Assembly (NCBI GenBank): GCA_017854585.1
Contig: JAFMHK010000002.1
Span: 1-64,000, forward strand
Direction: 5' to 3'
DNA: 64,000 nt
Origin: Paracoccaceae bacterium
Lineage (GTDB): Bacteria > Pseudomonadota > Alphaproteobacteria > Rhodobacterales > Rhodobacteraceae
Below the pieces are notes generated by a model. It searched no databases. It saw only the letters and a program-made list of their open reading frames with translations, and was not told where the DNA came from. Numbering within the stretch: position 1 is the stretch's first letter; each line of letters begins with the position of its first letter. Of the stretch, positions 54,713 through 62,596 are shown one piece after another. A program made the translations under genes and the position numbers.

Positions 54713-56215
54713 ATGTTTGAGAATCTCTCGGAACGCCTGTCCGGCGTCTTTGACCGCCTCACCAAGCAAGGTGCGCTGTCCGAGGATGACGTGCGCACCG
54801 CCATGCGAGAGGTCCGCGTCGCCCTGCTTGAGGCCGACGTTTCCCTGCCTGTCGCGCGCGACTTCATCAAAGCCGTCGAAAAGAAAGCCACCGGCGCCGC
54901 TGTCACCAAATCCGTGACGCCCGGCCAGCAGGTCATCAAGATCGTCCATGACGAGCTGATCGCCACGCTTACCGGCGACACCGATCCCGGCGTCCTGAAA
55001 ATTGACAACCCGCCCGCCCCGATCCTGATGGTCGGTCTGCAGGGGTCGGGCAAGACCACCACCACCGCCAAGCTGGCCAAGCGCCTCAAGGAGCGTGACG
55101 GCAAGCGCGTGCTGATGGCGTCGCTTGACACCAACCGCCCCGCGGCCATGGAACAGTTGGCCATTCTGGGTGCGCAGATCGGGGTCGACACCCTGCCGAT
55201 CGTCAAGGGCGAAGACCCGGTTCAGATCGCGCGGCGCGCCAAGACGCAGGCCAGCCTCGGTGGCTATGACGTCTACATGTTGGATACGGCCGGCCGCCTG
55301 CATATCGATGCCGACCTGATCGCGCAGGCCGCCGCCGTGCGTGACATCGCCAACCCCCGTGAAATCCTGCTGGTGGTCGATGGCCTGACGGGTCAGGACG
55401 CCGTGAACGTCGCGCAAGAATTCGATGACAAGATCGGCGTGACCGGCGTTGTGCTGACCCGCATGGACGGCGACGGTCGCGGCGGCGCGGCCCTGTCGAT
55501 GCGTGCCATCACCGGCAAACCCATCCGCTTCGTCGGCCTTGGCGAAAAGATGGACGCGCTGGAAACGTTCGAACCGTCGCGCGTCGCCGGTCGTATTCTT
55601 GGCATGGGCGATATCGTGGCCCTTGTCGAACGCGCGCAGGAAACGCTGGAGGCTGAACAGGCCGAGCGCATGATGAAGCGCTTCCAGAAGGGTCAGTTCA
55701 ACATGAACGACCTCAAGGGCCAGCTTGACCAGATGATGAAGATGGGCGGCATGCAGGGCATGATGTCGATGATGCCCGGCATGGCCAAGATGCAAAAGCA
55801 GCTTGATGATGCAGGGTTCGACGACAAGGTGATCAAACGCCAGATTGCGCTGATCCAGTCGATGACCAAAAAGGAACGCGCCAACCCCGCGCTTCTGCAG
55901 GCGTCGCGCAAGAAACGGATCGCTGCGGGCGCGGGGCAAGACGTGTCCGACCTCAACAAGCTGATCAAGATGCACCGCCAGATGGCGGATGCGATGAAGA
56001 AAATGGGCAAGATGGGCGCAAAGGGCATGATGCGCGGCGGCCTTGGCGCCCTGATGGGCAAAGGCGGCGGCATGCCGCCCGGCATGGGTGGCGCTGGCAT
56101 GGATGCCAAGGCGCTCGAGGCAGCGGCCCGCCAGATGGGCGGCCCCGGCGGCATGCCCGGCATGGGCGCCGCAGAGCTTCCCCCCGGTCTTGCAGGGTTC
56201 GGGAAGAAGAAATGA
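54713..56215 (+). CDS. ffh: Signal recognition particle protein Ffh
   Basis: 500 residues. N domain (MFENLSERLSGVFDRLTKQG), GTPase G domain with P-loop GLQGSGKTTT (108-117), DTNRPAA, DTAGRLH and TRMDGDGRGG, and a methionine-rich M domain (MMKMGGMQGMMSMMPGMAKM) with RKKRIAAGAGQDVSDLNKL for 4.5S RNA binding. Guides nascent membrane proteins to the translocon with FtsY. A Gly/Met-rich C-terminal tail is present. The stop overlaps the next gene by ATGA. Confidence 0.98.
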   Translation: MFENLSERLSGVFDRLTKQGALSEDDVRTAMREVRVALLEADVSLPVARDFIKAVEKKATGAAVTKSVTPGQQVIKIVHDELIATLTGDTDPGVLKIDNPPAPILMVGLQGSGKTTTTAKLAKRLKERDGKRVLMASLDTNRPAAMEQLAILGAQIGVDTLPIVKGEDPVQIARRAKTQASLGGYDVYMLDTAGRLHIDADLIAQAAAVRDIANPREILLVVDGLTGQDAVNVAQEFDDKIGVTGVVLTRMDGDGRGGAALSMRAITGKPIRFVGLGEKMDALETFEPSRVAGRILGMGDIVALVERAQETLEAEQAERMMKRFQKGQFNMNDLKGQLDQMMKMGGMQGMMSMMPGMAKMQKQLDDAGFDDKVIKRQIALIQSMTKKERANPALLQASRKKRIAAGAGQDVSDLNKLIKMHRQMADAMKKMGKMGAKGMMRGGLGALMGKGGGMPPGMGGAGMDAKALEAAARQMGGPGGMPGMGAAELPPGLAGFGKKK

Positions 56216-56730
56216 CCCAGACCTCCGCTATCCCGGTGATCGAAACCTCCCGCCTCCTCCTTCGTGGTCCGCTCGAATCCGACCTCCCCGCAATGGTTGC
56301 GTTCGGCCTGTCCGACCGGATGGTCTATATCGGAGGAACGATAACCGAAGCCGAGACGCACGAGATATTTGAGGGCACCCTTAAAGGTTGGGCGACGCGC
56401 GGCTATAGCCGCTGGAACATCGAGCTTCGCGAAACCGGTGAGGTCATCGGGCGCTGCGGCATGAACCATCCCTTCGATTATCCCGAACCTGAACTCGGCT
56501 GGGTCCTTTTCGAGGGCTATGAGGGGCATGGCTATGCCCATGAGGCGGCAGTTGCCGCACTCGCCTACGGGCAGTCCAGGCTGGGTCTCAAAGGGATCGT
56601 CTCGTTGATCCACCCTGAGAATATGCGCTCCAAGCACTTGGCCACGAAGCTCGGCGCGCGGTTCGAGAAGATGGGCGAGATCGTGGGCATTACCGTGGAA
56701 ATCTGGTGCTACCCAGAGGCCGCCGCATGA
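56212..56730 (+). CDS. GNAT acetyltransferase, RimJ/RimL type (first of a tandem pair)
   Basis: 172 residues. ETSRLLLRGPLESDLPAMVAF at the start, GWVLFEGYEGHGYAHEAAVA as acetyl-CoA motif A and HPENMRSKHLATKLGARF. The RimJ/RimL-like subgroup acetylates protein N-termini or small molecules. It overlaps ffh by 4 bp and the next GNAT by 4 bp. The two neighbours have the same length and parallel motifs. Confidence 0.85.
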   Translation: MTQTSAIPVIETSRLLLRGPLESDLPAMVAFGLSDRMVYIGGTITEAETHEIFEGTLKGWATRGYSRWNIELRETGEVIGRCGMNHPFDYPEPELGWVLFEGYEGHGYAHEAAVAALAYGQSRLGLKGIVSLIHPENMRSKHLATKLGARFEKMGEIVGITVEIWCYPEAAA

Positions 56731-57245
56731 CCGATATCCCCACCCTCACGACCGACCGGCTGACGCTGCGCGGCCCGAAATTGTCGGACCTTGACGCCTA
56801 CGCCGGGTTCCGCGCGTCGGACCGCGCGAAGTTCGTCGGTGGCCCGAATACGCGTGGCGAGGCATTCCTACAGCTAAGCGCGATGATCGGGCATTGGGAA
56901 TTTCGCGGCTACGGTCGCTGGATCGTCACCGCCACCGGCGACGATACGCCCCTCGGCGTGGTCGGCCTGCTCTACCCCGAGGGTTGGCCCGAACCTGAAA
57001 TCGGCTGGTCCGTGTTCGAAGCGGGCGAAGGCAAAGGCTATGCACACGAAGCCGCGCTTGCCGCGCGCGCATACGCCTATGGCACCGCCGATTGGACCAC
57101 TGCAATCAGCTTGGTTGACCCCGCCAACACCCGCTCGCTCGCGTTGGCGCAGCGCATGGGCTGCCAACCCGATGGCACGTTCGAACACGCCACCTTCGGG
57201 ACGATGCATATTCAGCGCCACCCGTCACCCGAGGCGCTGACATGA
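56727..57245 (+). CDS. GNAT acetyltransferase, RimJ/RimL type (second of a tandem pair)
   Basis: 172 residues. TTDRLTLRGPKLSDLDAYAGF, GWSVFEAGEGKGYAHEAALA and DPANTRSLALAQRMGCQ correspond position by position to motifs of the preceding protein, so the pair arose by duplication. Start at 56727 (ATGA overlap). Substrate unknown; the setting between ffh and ribosomal genes suggests a translation-linked target, which is an inference. Confidence 0.85.
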   Translation: MTDIPTLTTDRLTLRGPKLSDLDAYAGFRASDRAKFVGGPNTRGEAFLQLSAMIGHWEFRGYGRWIVTATGDDTPLGVVGLLYPEGWPEPEIGWSVFEAGEGKGYAHEAALAARAYAYGTADWTTAISLVDPANTRSLALAQRMGCQPDGTFEHATFGTMHIQRHPSPEALT

Positions 57246-57323
57246 TCGTCGGCGTCTGCATCACTTGTGTATCGGTTGTGCATGGTTTGTGCATGCCACG
57301 TTTCGCCGATTTCGGAGGCCCCA

Positions 57324-57620
57324 ATGTCTGACGACACCACCCGAGCCGCCGCGCTTCTGCGCGGCCATCGCGCCTCGATCGACCGGCTTGACGCGATCCT
57401 CGTCTATACATTGGGCGAACGGTTCAAGCACACGCAGGCCGTGGGCAAGCTCAAGGCAGAACACGACCTTCCCCCGTCCGATCCCGCGCGCGAAGCCGCC
57501 CAGATCGCACGGCTAGAAGACCTGGCGAATGAGGCCGATCTGGACCCTGAATTCGCCAAGAAGTTTCTCAACTTCATCATCGCCGAAGTCATCCGGCATC
57601 ATCATCAACACCAATCGTAG
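57324..57620 (+). CDS. Chorismate mutase (AroQ type)
   Basis: 98 residues, all helical. LLRGHRASIDRLDAILVYTLGERFKHTQAVGKLKAEHDLPPSDPAREAAQ follows the AroQ pattern: the Arg of helix 1, the Lys of the VGKLK segment and the DP-REA segment; it ends with a helix and HHHQHQ tail. Converts chorismate to prephenate. CGGAGG lies before the ATG at 57324. A conserved passenger in the ffh-rpsP operon of this group, with a 48-bp gap to rpsP. Confidence 0.88.
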   Translation: MSDDTTRAAALLRGHRASIDRLDAILVYTLGERFKHTQAVGKLKAEHDLPPSDPAREAAQIARLEDLANEADLDPEFAKKFLNFIIAEVIRHHHQHQS

Positions 57621-57668
57621 GGCGGGCAGTATCCCCCCTAACTAACCCAATCCAAAGGAGAATATCTC

Positions 57669-58085
57669 ATGGCTATGAAAATCCGGCTCGCCCGTGGCGG
57701 CTCCAAGAAGCGCCCCCACTATGCCATCGTCGCCACAGACAGCCGCATGCCCCGTGACGGCCGCTTCATCGAGAAGCTGGGCACCTACAACCCGCTGCTT
57801 GCCAAGGACAGCGAAGAGCGCGTGAAGATGGACGTGGAGCGTGTGACCTACTGGCTGGGTCAGGGCGCCAAGCCGACCGACCGCGTCGCCCGCATGCTGG
57901 AAGCCGCTGGCGTTCAGGAAAAGACCGAGCGCAACAACCCCAAGAAGGCGGAACCCGGCAAGAAGGCCAAAGAACGCGCTCAGGAAAAGGCCGACAAAGC
58001 CGCCGCAGCCGCCGAAGCCGCAGCAGCCCCCGCCGTTGAAGAAGTCGCGGTCGAGGAAGTCGCAGCTGAAGAAACGACTGAGTAA
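57669..58085 (+). CDS. rpsP: 30S ribosomal protein S16 with C-terminal extension
   Basis: 138 residues. The first 80 ([53 protein letters not shown]) are canonical S16. The remaining 55 or so are an Ala/Glu/Lys-rich low-complexity tail ([20 protein letters not shown]), longer than in E. coli S16 (82 residues). AAAGGAG precedes the ATG. A hairpin follows the stop. Confidence 0.97.
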   Translation: MAMKIRLARGGSKKRPHYAIVATDSRMPRDGRFIEKLGTYNPLLAKDSEERVKMDVERVTYWLGQGAKPTDRVARMLEAAGVQEKTERNNPKKAEPGKKAKERAQEKADKAAAAAEAAAAPAVEEVAVEEVAAEETTE

Positions 58086-58095
58086 TCAACAGGTT

Positions 58096-58122
58096 CGGCC
58101 CATCTTGTCACAAGGTGGGCCG
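58096..58122 (+). other. Hairpin between rpsP and rimM
   Basis: CGGCCCATCTT pairs with AAGGTGGGCCG (one G-U pair) around a 5-base loop, 10 bp past the rpsP stop and with no T run. It is likely a partial terminator or processing site that makes rpsP more abundant than rimM-trmD. The 150 bp from here to rimM hold no supported gene. Confidence 0.55.
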
Positions 58123-58274
58123 ATCATCAGCGGGCCAGTGATGTTTGTCGTGGCCCGTGGCGCCGCGGTCTTTGTGGCCGAAATGGCCATGGGGCGCGGT
58201 CACACCAGATGGGCCTGAGTGCAGGCGCGGGTGAGGAATGGACGCGCACGAGAGTGTGCGGTGGTGCAGGTGAA

Positions 58275-58787
58275 ATGACTGAACGGATCTGTGTCGGAGC
58301 GATCATGGGCGCCTTTGGCGTCAAGGGTGAGGTGCGGATAAAATCCTTCACCGCAGACCCGTCCGCCATCGGCGATTACGGTCCGCTGTCCACCGAAGAT
58401 GGCGGCCGCACCTTTGCGTTGAAAATCACACGCCCGGTGAAAACCGGGTATGCCGCCCAGCTATCGGGCATTACCGACAAAGATCAGGCAGATGCCCTGA
58501 AAGGCACACGGTTGTACGCCCCCCGCGCCGCCCTGCCCGGGTTGCCGGATGATGAATATTACTATGCCGACCTGATCGGACTGACGGTCATGGATACCGG
58601 CGGGGTGGAGCTGGGCGTGATCCACGACGTTCAGAACCATGGCGCCTCGGACCTGCTGGAAGTGCGCGCACACGGCCAATCGGCAACGGTGCTGGTTCCT
58701 TTCACACGCGACGTTGTCCCGACCGTCGATCTGGGGGCTGGACGCGTCATCGTCGATCCGCCCGAAGGCTTGTTTGATGGCGACTAA
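58275..58787 (+). CDS. rimM: Ribosome maturation factor RimM
   Basis: 170 residues. N-terminal beta barrel ([21 protein letters not shown]) and C-terminal PRC-like barrel ([47 protein letters not shown]). Helps the 30S head mature. AGGTG is upstream of the ATG at 58275; an in-frame earlier start at 58209 is not family-like. Overlaps trmD by 11 bp. Confidence 0.95.
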   Translation: MTERICVGAIMGAFGVKGEVRIKSFTADPSAIGDYGPLSTEDGGRTFALKITRPVKTGYAAQLSGITDKDQADALKGTRLYAPRAALPGLPDDEYYYADLIGLTVMDTGGVELGVIHDVQNHGASDLLEVRAHGQSATVLVPFTRDVVPTVDLGAGRVIVDPPEGLFDGD

Positions 58788-59595
58788 TCCCACCAGATCT
58801 CATGGCCGCCTGTCCGCTGCTGCAAATCTGACCCCACGGGAACTGATGACGCCGACACCGCGCCTGAAAGGTGCGTGGACGGCAAAGGTGCTGACCCTTT
58901 TTCCCGATGCCTTTCCCGGTGTGCTTGGTCAGTCCTTGACCGGAAAAGCCCTGCAAGAGGGTCTTTGGGCGCTTGAAGCGATGGATCTGCGCCTTTTTGG
59001 CGAAGGCAAGCACCGCAACGTCGATGATACGCCCGCAGGCGGCGGCGCCGGGTTGGTGATGCGCGCCGATGTGCTGGGCCGCGCATTGACGATGGCCGCA
59101 AAAGGCACACCTGATGACGCCGCGCGCTGGCCACGTGTCTATCTCAGCCCACGGGGAAAACCCTTTACCCAAGCCCACGCACAACGTTTTTCGCAGGCCG
59201 AAGGAATGACCCTGCTGTGCGGTCGGTTCGAGGGCGTGGATCAACGCGTGATCGACCATTTCGCGCTGGAAGAGGTCTCGATCGGTGACTTTGTCCTGAC
59301 TGGCGGAGAGATTGCGGCGCAGGCCCTGATCGACGCGACCGTCCGCCTGATCCCGCGCGTTCTTGGCAACGCCGCCTCAACCGAGGATGAAAGCTTTTCC
59401 GCCGGCCTGCTTGAACATCCGCAATACACCAAGCCCGCCGAATGGAACGGCCACAGCATCCCCGATGTTCTGCTGTCCGGCCACCATGGTGAAATCGCCA
59501 GATGGCGCCGTGCCGAGGCCGAACGCCTGACGCAAGAGCGCCGCCCGGATTTGTGGGCCGTATATCAGGCCGCTCGGAACACGCCCAAGGATTAG
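58777..59595 (+). CDS. trmD: tRNA (guanine-N1)-methyltransferase
   Basis: 272 residues. Methylates G37 of tRNAs with S-adenosylmethionine held in a trefoil knot. Visible: [46 protein letters not shown] and [10 protein letters not shown]. The ATG at 58777 inside the end of rimM gives an N-terminal segment [18 protein letters not shown] that I recall as usual in Rhodobacteraceae TrmD; the internal ATG at 58846 would give the E. coli-like length. Confidence 0.95.
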   Translation: MATNPTRSHGRLSAAANLTPRELMTPTPRLKGAWTAKVLTLFPDAFPGVLGQSLTGKALQEGLWALEAMDLRLFGEGKHRNVDDTPAGGGAGLVMRADVLGRALTMAAKGTPDDAARWPRVYLSPRGKPFTQAHAQRFSQAEGMTLLCGRFEGVDQRVIDHFALEEVSIGDFVLTGGEIAAQALIDATVRLIPRVLGNAASTEDESFSAGLLEHPQYTKPAEWNGHSIPDVLLSGHHGEIARWRRAEAERLTQERRPDLWAVYQAARNTPKD

Positions 59596-59959
59596 CGCCG
59601 GAGGCGTCGATTTGCGGAACTCTGGCTGGTTTGCGGGCGTTGGCGCACCCATGATGCCACCCCGACCCGGTCGGCGCATGTTCACGCGCCCGGCGACCCG
59701 AAAATGGCTTGATCCGACATGCCAACAGGCCTATACGCCGCCTGTCTGCGGTCGGAATCGGCCTGTGGGCTCTGTTCTATTTGCCACACGCGAAGTTTCG
59801 GCGCGGACGGGTCGGTCGGACAGATACAAGAACCAGACATTGCATGACCCTCTGGCGGGCGCCCCCAATCGGGATACAAGGCGGACCCGGTCGAAAACCA
59901 GAGTTCTCGCGCGACGGAAAATCAGCGGGCGAACCGCGCAGATATAGGAGATCGGTCAA
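59596..59959 (+). other. Leader of rplS-rpmE, no gene supported
   Basis: 364 bp. A promoter-like pair TTGATC (59709-59714) and TATACG (59732-59737), spaced 17 bp, would start transcription near 59744 and leave about 215 nt of untranslated leader before rplS. The leader could be structured, but I recognise no known ribosomal-protein leader. A short open frame (59709-59963) lacks a ribosome site. Confidence 0.45.
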
Positions 59960-60343
59960 ATGAACCTGATCGCACAACTGGAAGCCGAGCAGATCGCTGC
60001 GCTTGGCAAGACAATTCCCGACTTCAAGGCGGGCGACACCGTTCGTGTCGGTTACAAAGTAACCGAAGGCACACGTTCGCGCGTGCAGAACTACGAAGGC
60101 GTATGCATCGCACGCAAGAACGGCGCTGGCATTGCCGGATCGTTCACGGTGCGCAAGATTTCCTTTGGTGAAGGCGTGGAGCGTGTATTCCCGCTGCATT
60201 CCACCAACATCGACTCGATCGAAGTGGTTCGTCGTGGCCGTGTACGCCGCGCCAAGCTGTACTTCCTGCGCGAACGTCGCGGCAAGTCGGCCCGTATCGC
60301 AGAGGTCACCAACTACAAGCCCGCCTCGGGCGCAAACGCGTAA
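59960..60343 (+). CDS. rplS: 50S ribosomal protein L19
   Basis: 127 residues. [48 protein letters not shown] and [20 protein letters not shown] are canonical L19. AGGAGATC precedes the ATG. Followed 11 bp later by rpmE. Confidence 0.98.
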   Translation: MNLIAQLEAEQIAALGKTIPDFKAGDTVRVGYKVTEGTRSRVQNYEGVCIARKNGAGIAGSFTVRKISFGEGVERVFPLHSTNIDSIEVVRRGRVRRAKLYFLRERRGKSARIAEVTNYKPASGANA

Positions 60344-60354
60344 GGAGCGGCGAG

Positions 60355-60576
60355 ATGAGAAAAGACATCCACCCCGATTACCACGTAATCGACGTCAAGA
60401 TGACCAACGGCGACATCGTGCAGATGAAATCGACTTGGGGTTCCGAGGGCGACACGCTTGCGCTCGACATTGACCCCTCGGTGCATCCTGCATGGACCGG
60501 CGGGAACTCCCGTTTGATGGATACCGGTGGCCGCGTATCCAAGTTCAAGAAGAAATACGAAGGCCTCGGCTTCTAA
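60355..60576 (+). CDS. rpmE: 50S ribosomal protein L31
   Basis: 73 residues starting [20 protein letters not shown], with HPAWTGG and [13 protein letters not shown] at the C-terminus. No CxxC zinc motif, so it is the cysteine-free (C-minus) form. AAGGAG precedes the ATG. Last gene before a terminator. Confidence 0.96.
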   Translation: MRKDIHPDYHVIDVKMTNGDIVQMKSTWGSEGDTLALDIDPSVHPAWTGGNSRLMDTGGRVSKFKKKYEGLGF

Positions 60577-60601
60577 GCTGCCTGTCGTTGCTTGTATCGA
60601 G

Positions 60602-60628
60602 ACGCCGTCCTTCGGGGCGGCGTTTTGC
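60602..60628 (+). terminator. Terminator after rpmE
   Basis: 9-bp stem ACGCCGTCC / GGGCGGCGT (one G-U pair) with a UUCG tetraloop and TTTT following, 26 bp after the rpmE stop. Confidence 0.88.
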
Positions 60629-60773
60629 ATTCAGGGGGTCGCCCAATTGCAACGCTACCCATGCAATCGTCGGTTTCACGCTTAACAGTATCGACAGCCT
60701 TCCGTATATTGCGGCAACAAACGCACACCCCACCAAATGAGGGTTGGCATAGCGAATTCCGGGGGATCGGGCC

Positions 60774-61583
60774 GTGGCGCATATTATCGTTCTGGGGAAT
60801 GAAAAGGGCGGGTCGGGCAAGTCCACCACGGCCATGCACGTCGCGACCGCCCTGTCGCGGCTTGGGCAGATCGTCGGAGGGCTGGACCTTGACCTGCGGC
60901 AGCGGAGTTTCGGCCGCTATATCGAGAACCGCCAGAACACCATTTCCAAGCGCAGTCTGGATCTGCCCTGCCCCCTGCTGATGGAATTGCCGAACATCGA
61001 TCCCGCTGATGTGGGCCCCGACGAGAACATCTATGACCTTCGGCTGTCTGCGGCCGTGGCCGAGTTGGAGGCGCGCTGCGATTTCATCGTCATCGACTGT
61101 CCGGGCAGCCACACGCGCCTTAGTCAGGTCGCTCATTCCCTTGCAGATACGCTGATCACGCCGATGAACGACAGTTTCGTCGATTTCGACCTGTTGGGCC
61201 GCGTGGACGCCGAAACAAACGAGGTCAAAGGCCCGTCGGTCTATTCCGAGATGGTCTGGCATGCGCGGCAATTACGGGCGCGCGCGGGCCTGAACCCGAT
61301 TGACTGGATCGTTGTCCGCAACCGCCTTGGCGCGCAGGAAATGCACAACAAGCGCAAGGTGGGCCAAGCACTGCAGGCCCTGTCCGAACGCATCGGTTTT
61401 CGCGTTGCGCCCGGCTTCTCCGAGAGGGTGATCTTTCGCGAACTCTTCCCCACGGGCATGACCTTGCTGGACCTGCGTGAATTGGGCGTCGATCGCCTGA
61501 ACGTCTCCAATCTGGCAGCCCGGCAGGAGTTGCGGGAATTGATGCGCAGCCTCAACCTGCCGGGGGTGAGTGTCGACTTCTAA
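60774..61583 (+). CDS. mipZ: MipZ, ParA-like division-site ATPase
   Basis: 269 residues from a GTG at 60774. Deviant Walker A GNEKGGSGKSTT with signature Lys11, DLDLRQRSFGRYIENR and VIDCPGSHTRL match MipZ of Caulobacter, which binds ParB near the origin at the poles and inhibits FtsZ, so division occurs at mid-cell. No ATG is available at this place. Tail to tail with cydB, the stops overlapping by 4 bp. Confidence 0.93.
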   Translation: MAHIIVLGNEKGGSGKSTTAMHVATALSRLGQIVGGLDLDLRQRSFGRYIENRQNTISKRSLDLPCPLLMELPNIDPADVGPDENIYDLRLSAAVAELEARCDFIVIDCPGSHTRLSQVAHSLADTLITPMNDSFVDFDLLGRVDAETNEVKGPSVYSEMVWHARQLRARAGLNPIDWIVVRNRLGAQEMHNKRKVGQALQALSERIGFRVAPGFSERVIFRELFPTGMTLLDLRELGVDRLNVSNLAARQELRELMRSLNLPGVSVDF

Positions 61584-62593
61584 TCATACCGCAAATCCGT
61601 CGCCTTGCCCCGAAAGATGGCGTAGGCAAAGATTGAATAGGCGATGATGACGGGCACCACGAAACATGCGCCCACAAGGATGATAAGCAGGCTCTCAGGC
61701 GCCGATGCGGCTTCATAAATCGTCAAGCGTTCCGGCACGACATACGGATAAAAGCTGTAGGCGAGGCCACCAAAGGCCAGCGTGAACAGCGTGGTTGCCA
61801 GTGTGAAGGGCACCCACGCCTTGCGATCCCCGGGAAAGGGCATGCGGCGCAACAATACCCAAAGCGCCACGACCAATCCGCCGGACACCAACGGCAGCGG
61901 GCTGAGCCACAGCGCCTCGGGCCAACTGAACCATTTGTCGAAGATGCGGGTGCTGACAAAGGGTGATGCCAGCGATACCGCCCCCATCCCCAGAATGACG
62001 CCCCATAGGCTTTCACGGCCCCACCTGACGGCCTTGCGCTGCAACGCGCCCTCGGTCTTGAAGATCAGCCAGCAGGCCCCGATAAAGCTGTATCCGACCG
62101 CAAGAAACACCGCCGTCAACGTCGCGAAGGCCAGCGTTTCGGGCGTCTGGTCCAACCCCATGATGTAAAGGCCCAGCATGAACCCCTGCGCCAGCGCGGT
62201 TGCAAGCGACCCCCCAAAGAACAAGGCGTTCCATAGCCGCTTGTGTTCGGACCGTGCCTTGGCCCGAAACTCGAACGCCACCCCCCGCAGGATCAACCCG
62301 ATCAACATGATGAAGACGGGCAGATAAAGGGTAGACAAGATCATGCCATGCGCCGTTGGAAATGCCACCAGCAACAGGCCCACGGCCAATACCAGCCACG
62401 TCTCGTTTGCATCCCAGAACGGGCCGATTGACCCTATCATGCGGTCTTGTTCCACGCGGCTAGCCATGGGGAACAAGATGCCGACACCCAGATCAAAGCC
62501 ATCCAGAACGACATAGATCAGGATGGACAGGCCCATCAGTGCCGCGAAGGCAAAGGGCAGCCAGATGGCGGGGTCTCCGAACAGGTCAATCAT
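61580..62593 (-). CDS. cydB: Cytochrome bd-type quinol oxidase subunit II
   Basis: 337 residues with eight or nine membrane helices: LIYVVLDGFDLGVGILFP, GPFWDANETWLVLAVG and FEFRAKA are CydB signatures; the length is that of the cyanide-insensitive (CioB) subgroup. Supports the two-haem subunit CydA in quinol oxidation and oxygen reduction without proton pumping. Starts 3 bp after the cydA stop. Confidence 0.95.
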   Translation of the reverse strand: MIDLFGDPAIWLPFAFAALMGLSILIYVVLDGFDLGVGILFPMASRVEQDRMIGSIGPFWDANETWLVLAVGLLLVAFPTAHGMILSTLYLPVFIMLIGLILRGVAFEFRAKARSEHKRLWNALFFGGSLATALAQGFMLGLYIMGLDQTPETLAFATLTAVFLAVGYSFIGACWLIFKTEGALQRKAVRWGRESLWGVILGMGAVSLASPFVSTRIFDKWFSWPEALWLSPLPLVSGGLVVALWVLLRRMPFPGDRKAWVPFTLATTLFTLAFGGLAYSFYPYVVPERLTIYEAASAPESLLIILVGACFVVPVIIAYSIFAYAIFRGKATDLRYD

Positions 62594-62596
62594 GGG

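Noticed and set aside
58141-58218. 25-codon frame [18 protein letters not shown] between rpsP and rimM
   Set aside because: Has an ATG but no good ribosome site, and the GC-rich short length makes chance likely; conservation data would be needed.
59709-59963. Open frame in the rplS leader with a possible membrane helix
   Set aside because: TTG start without a ribosome site, basic random-looking C-terminus, and it overlaps the rplS start.
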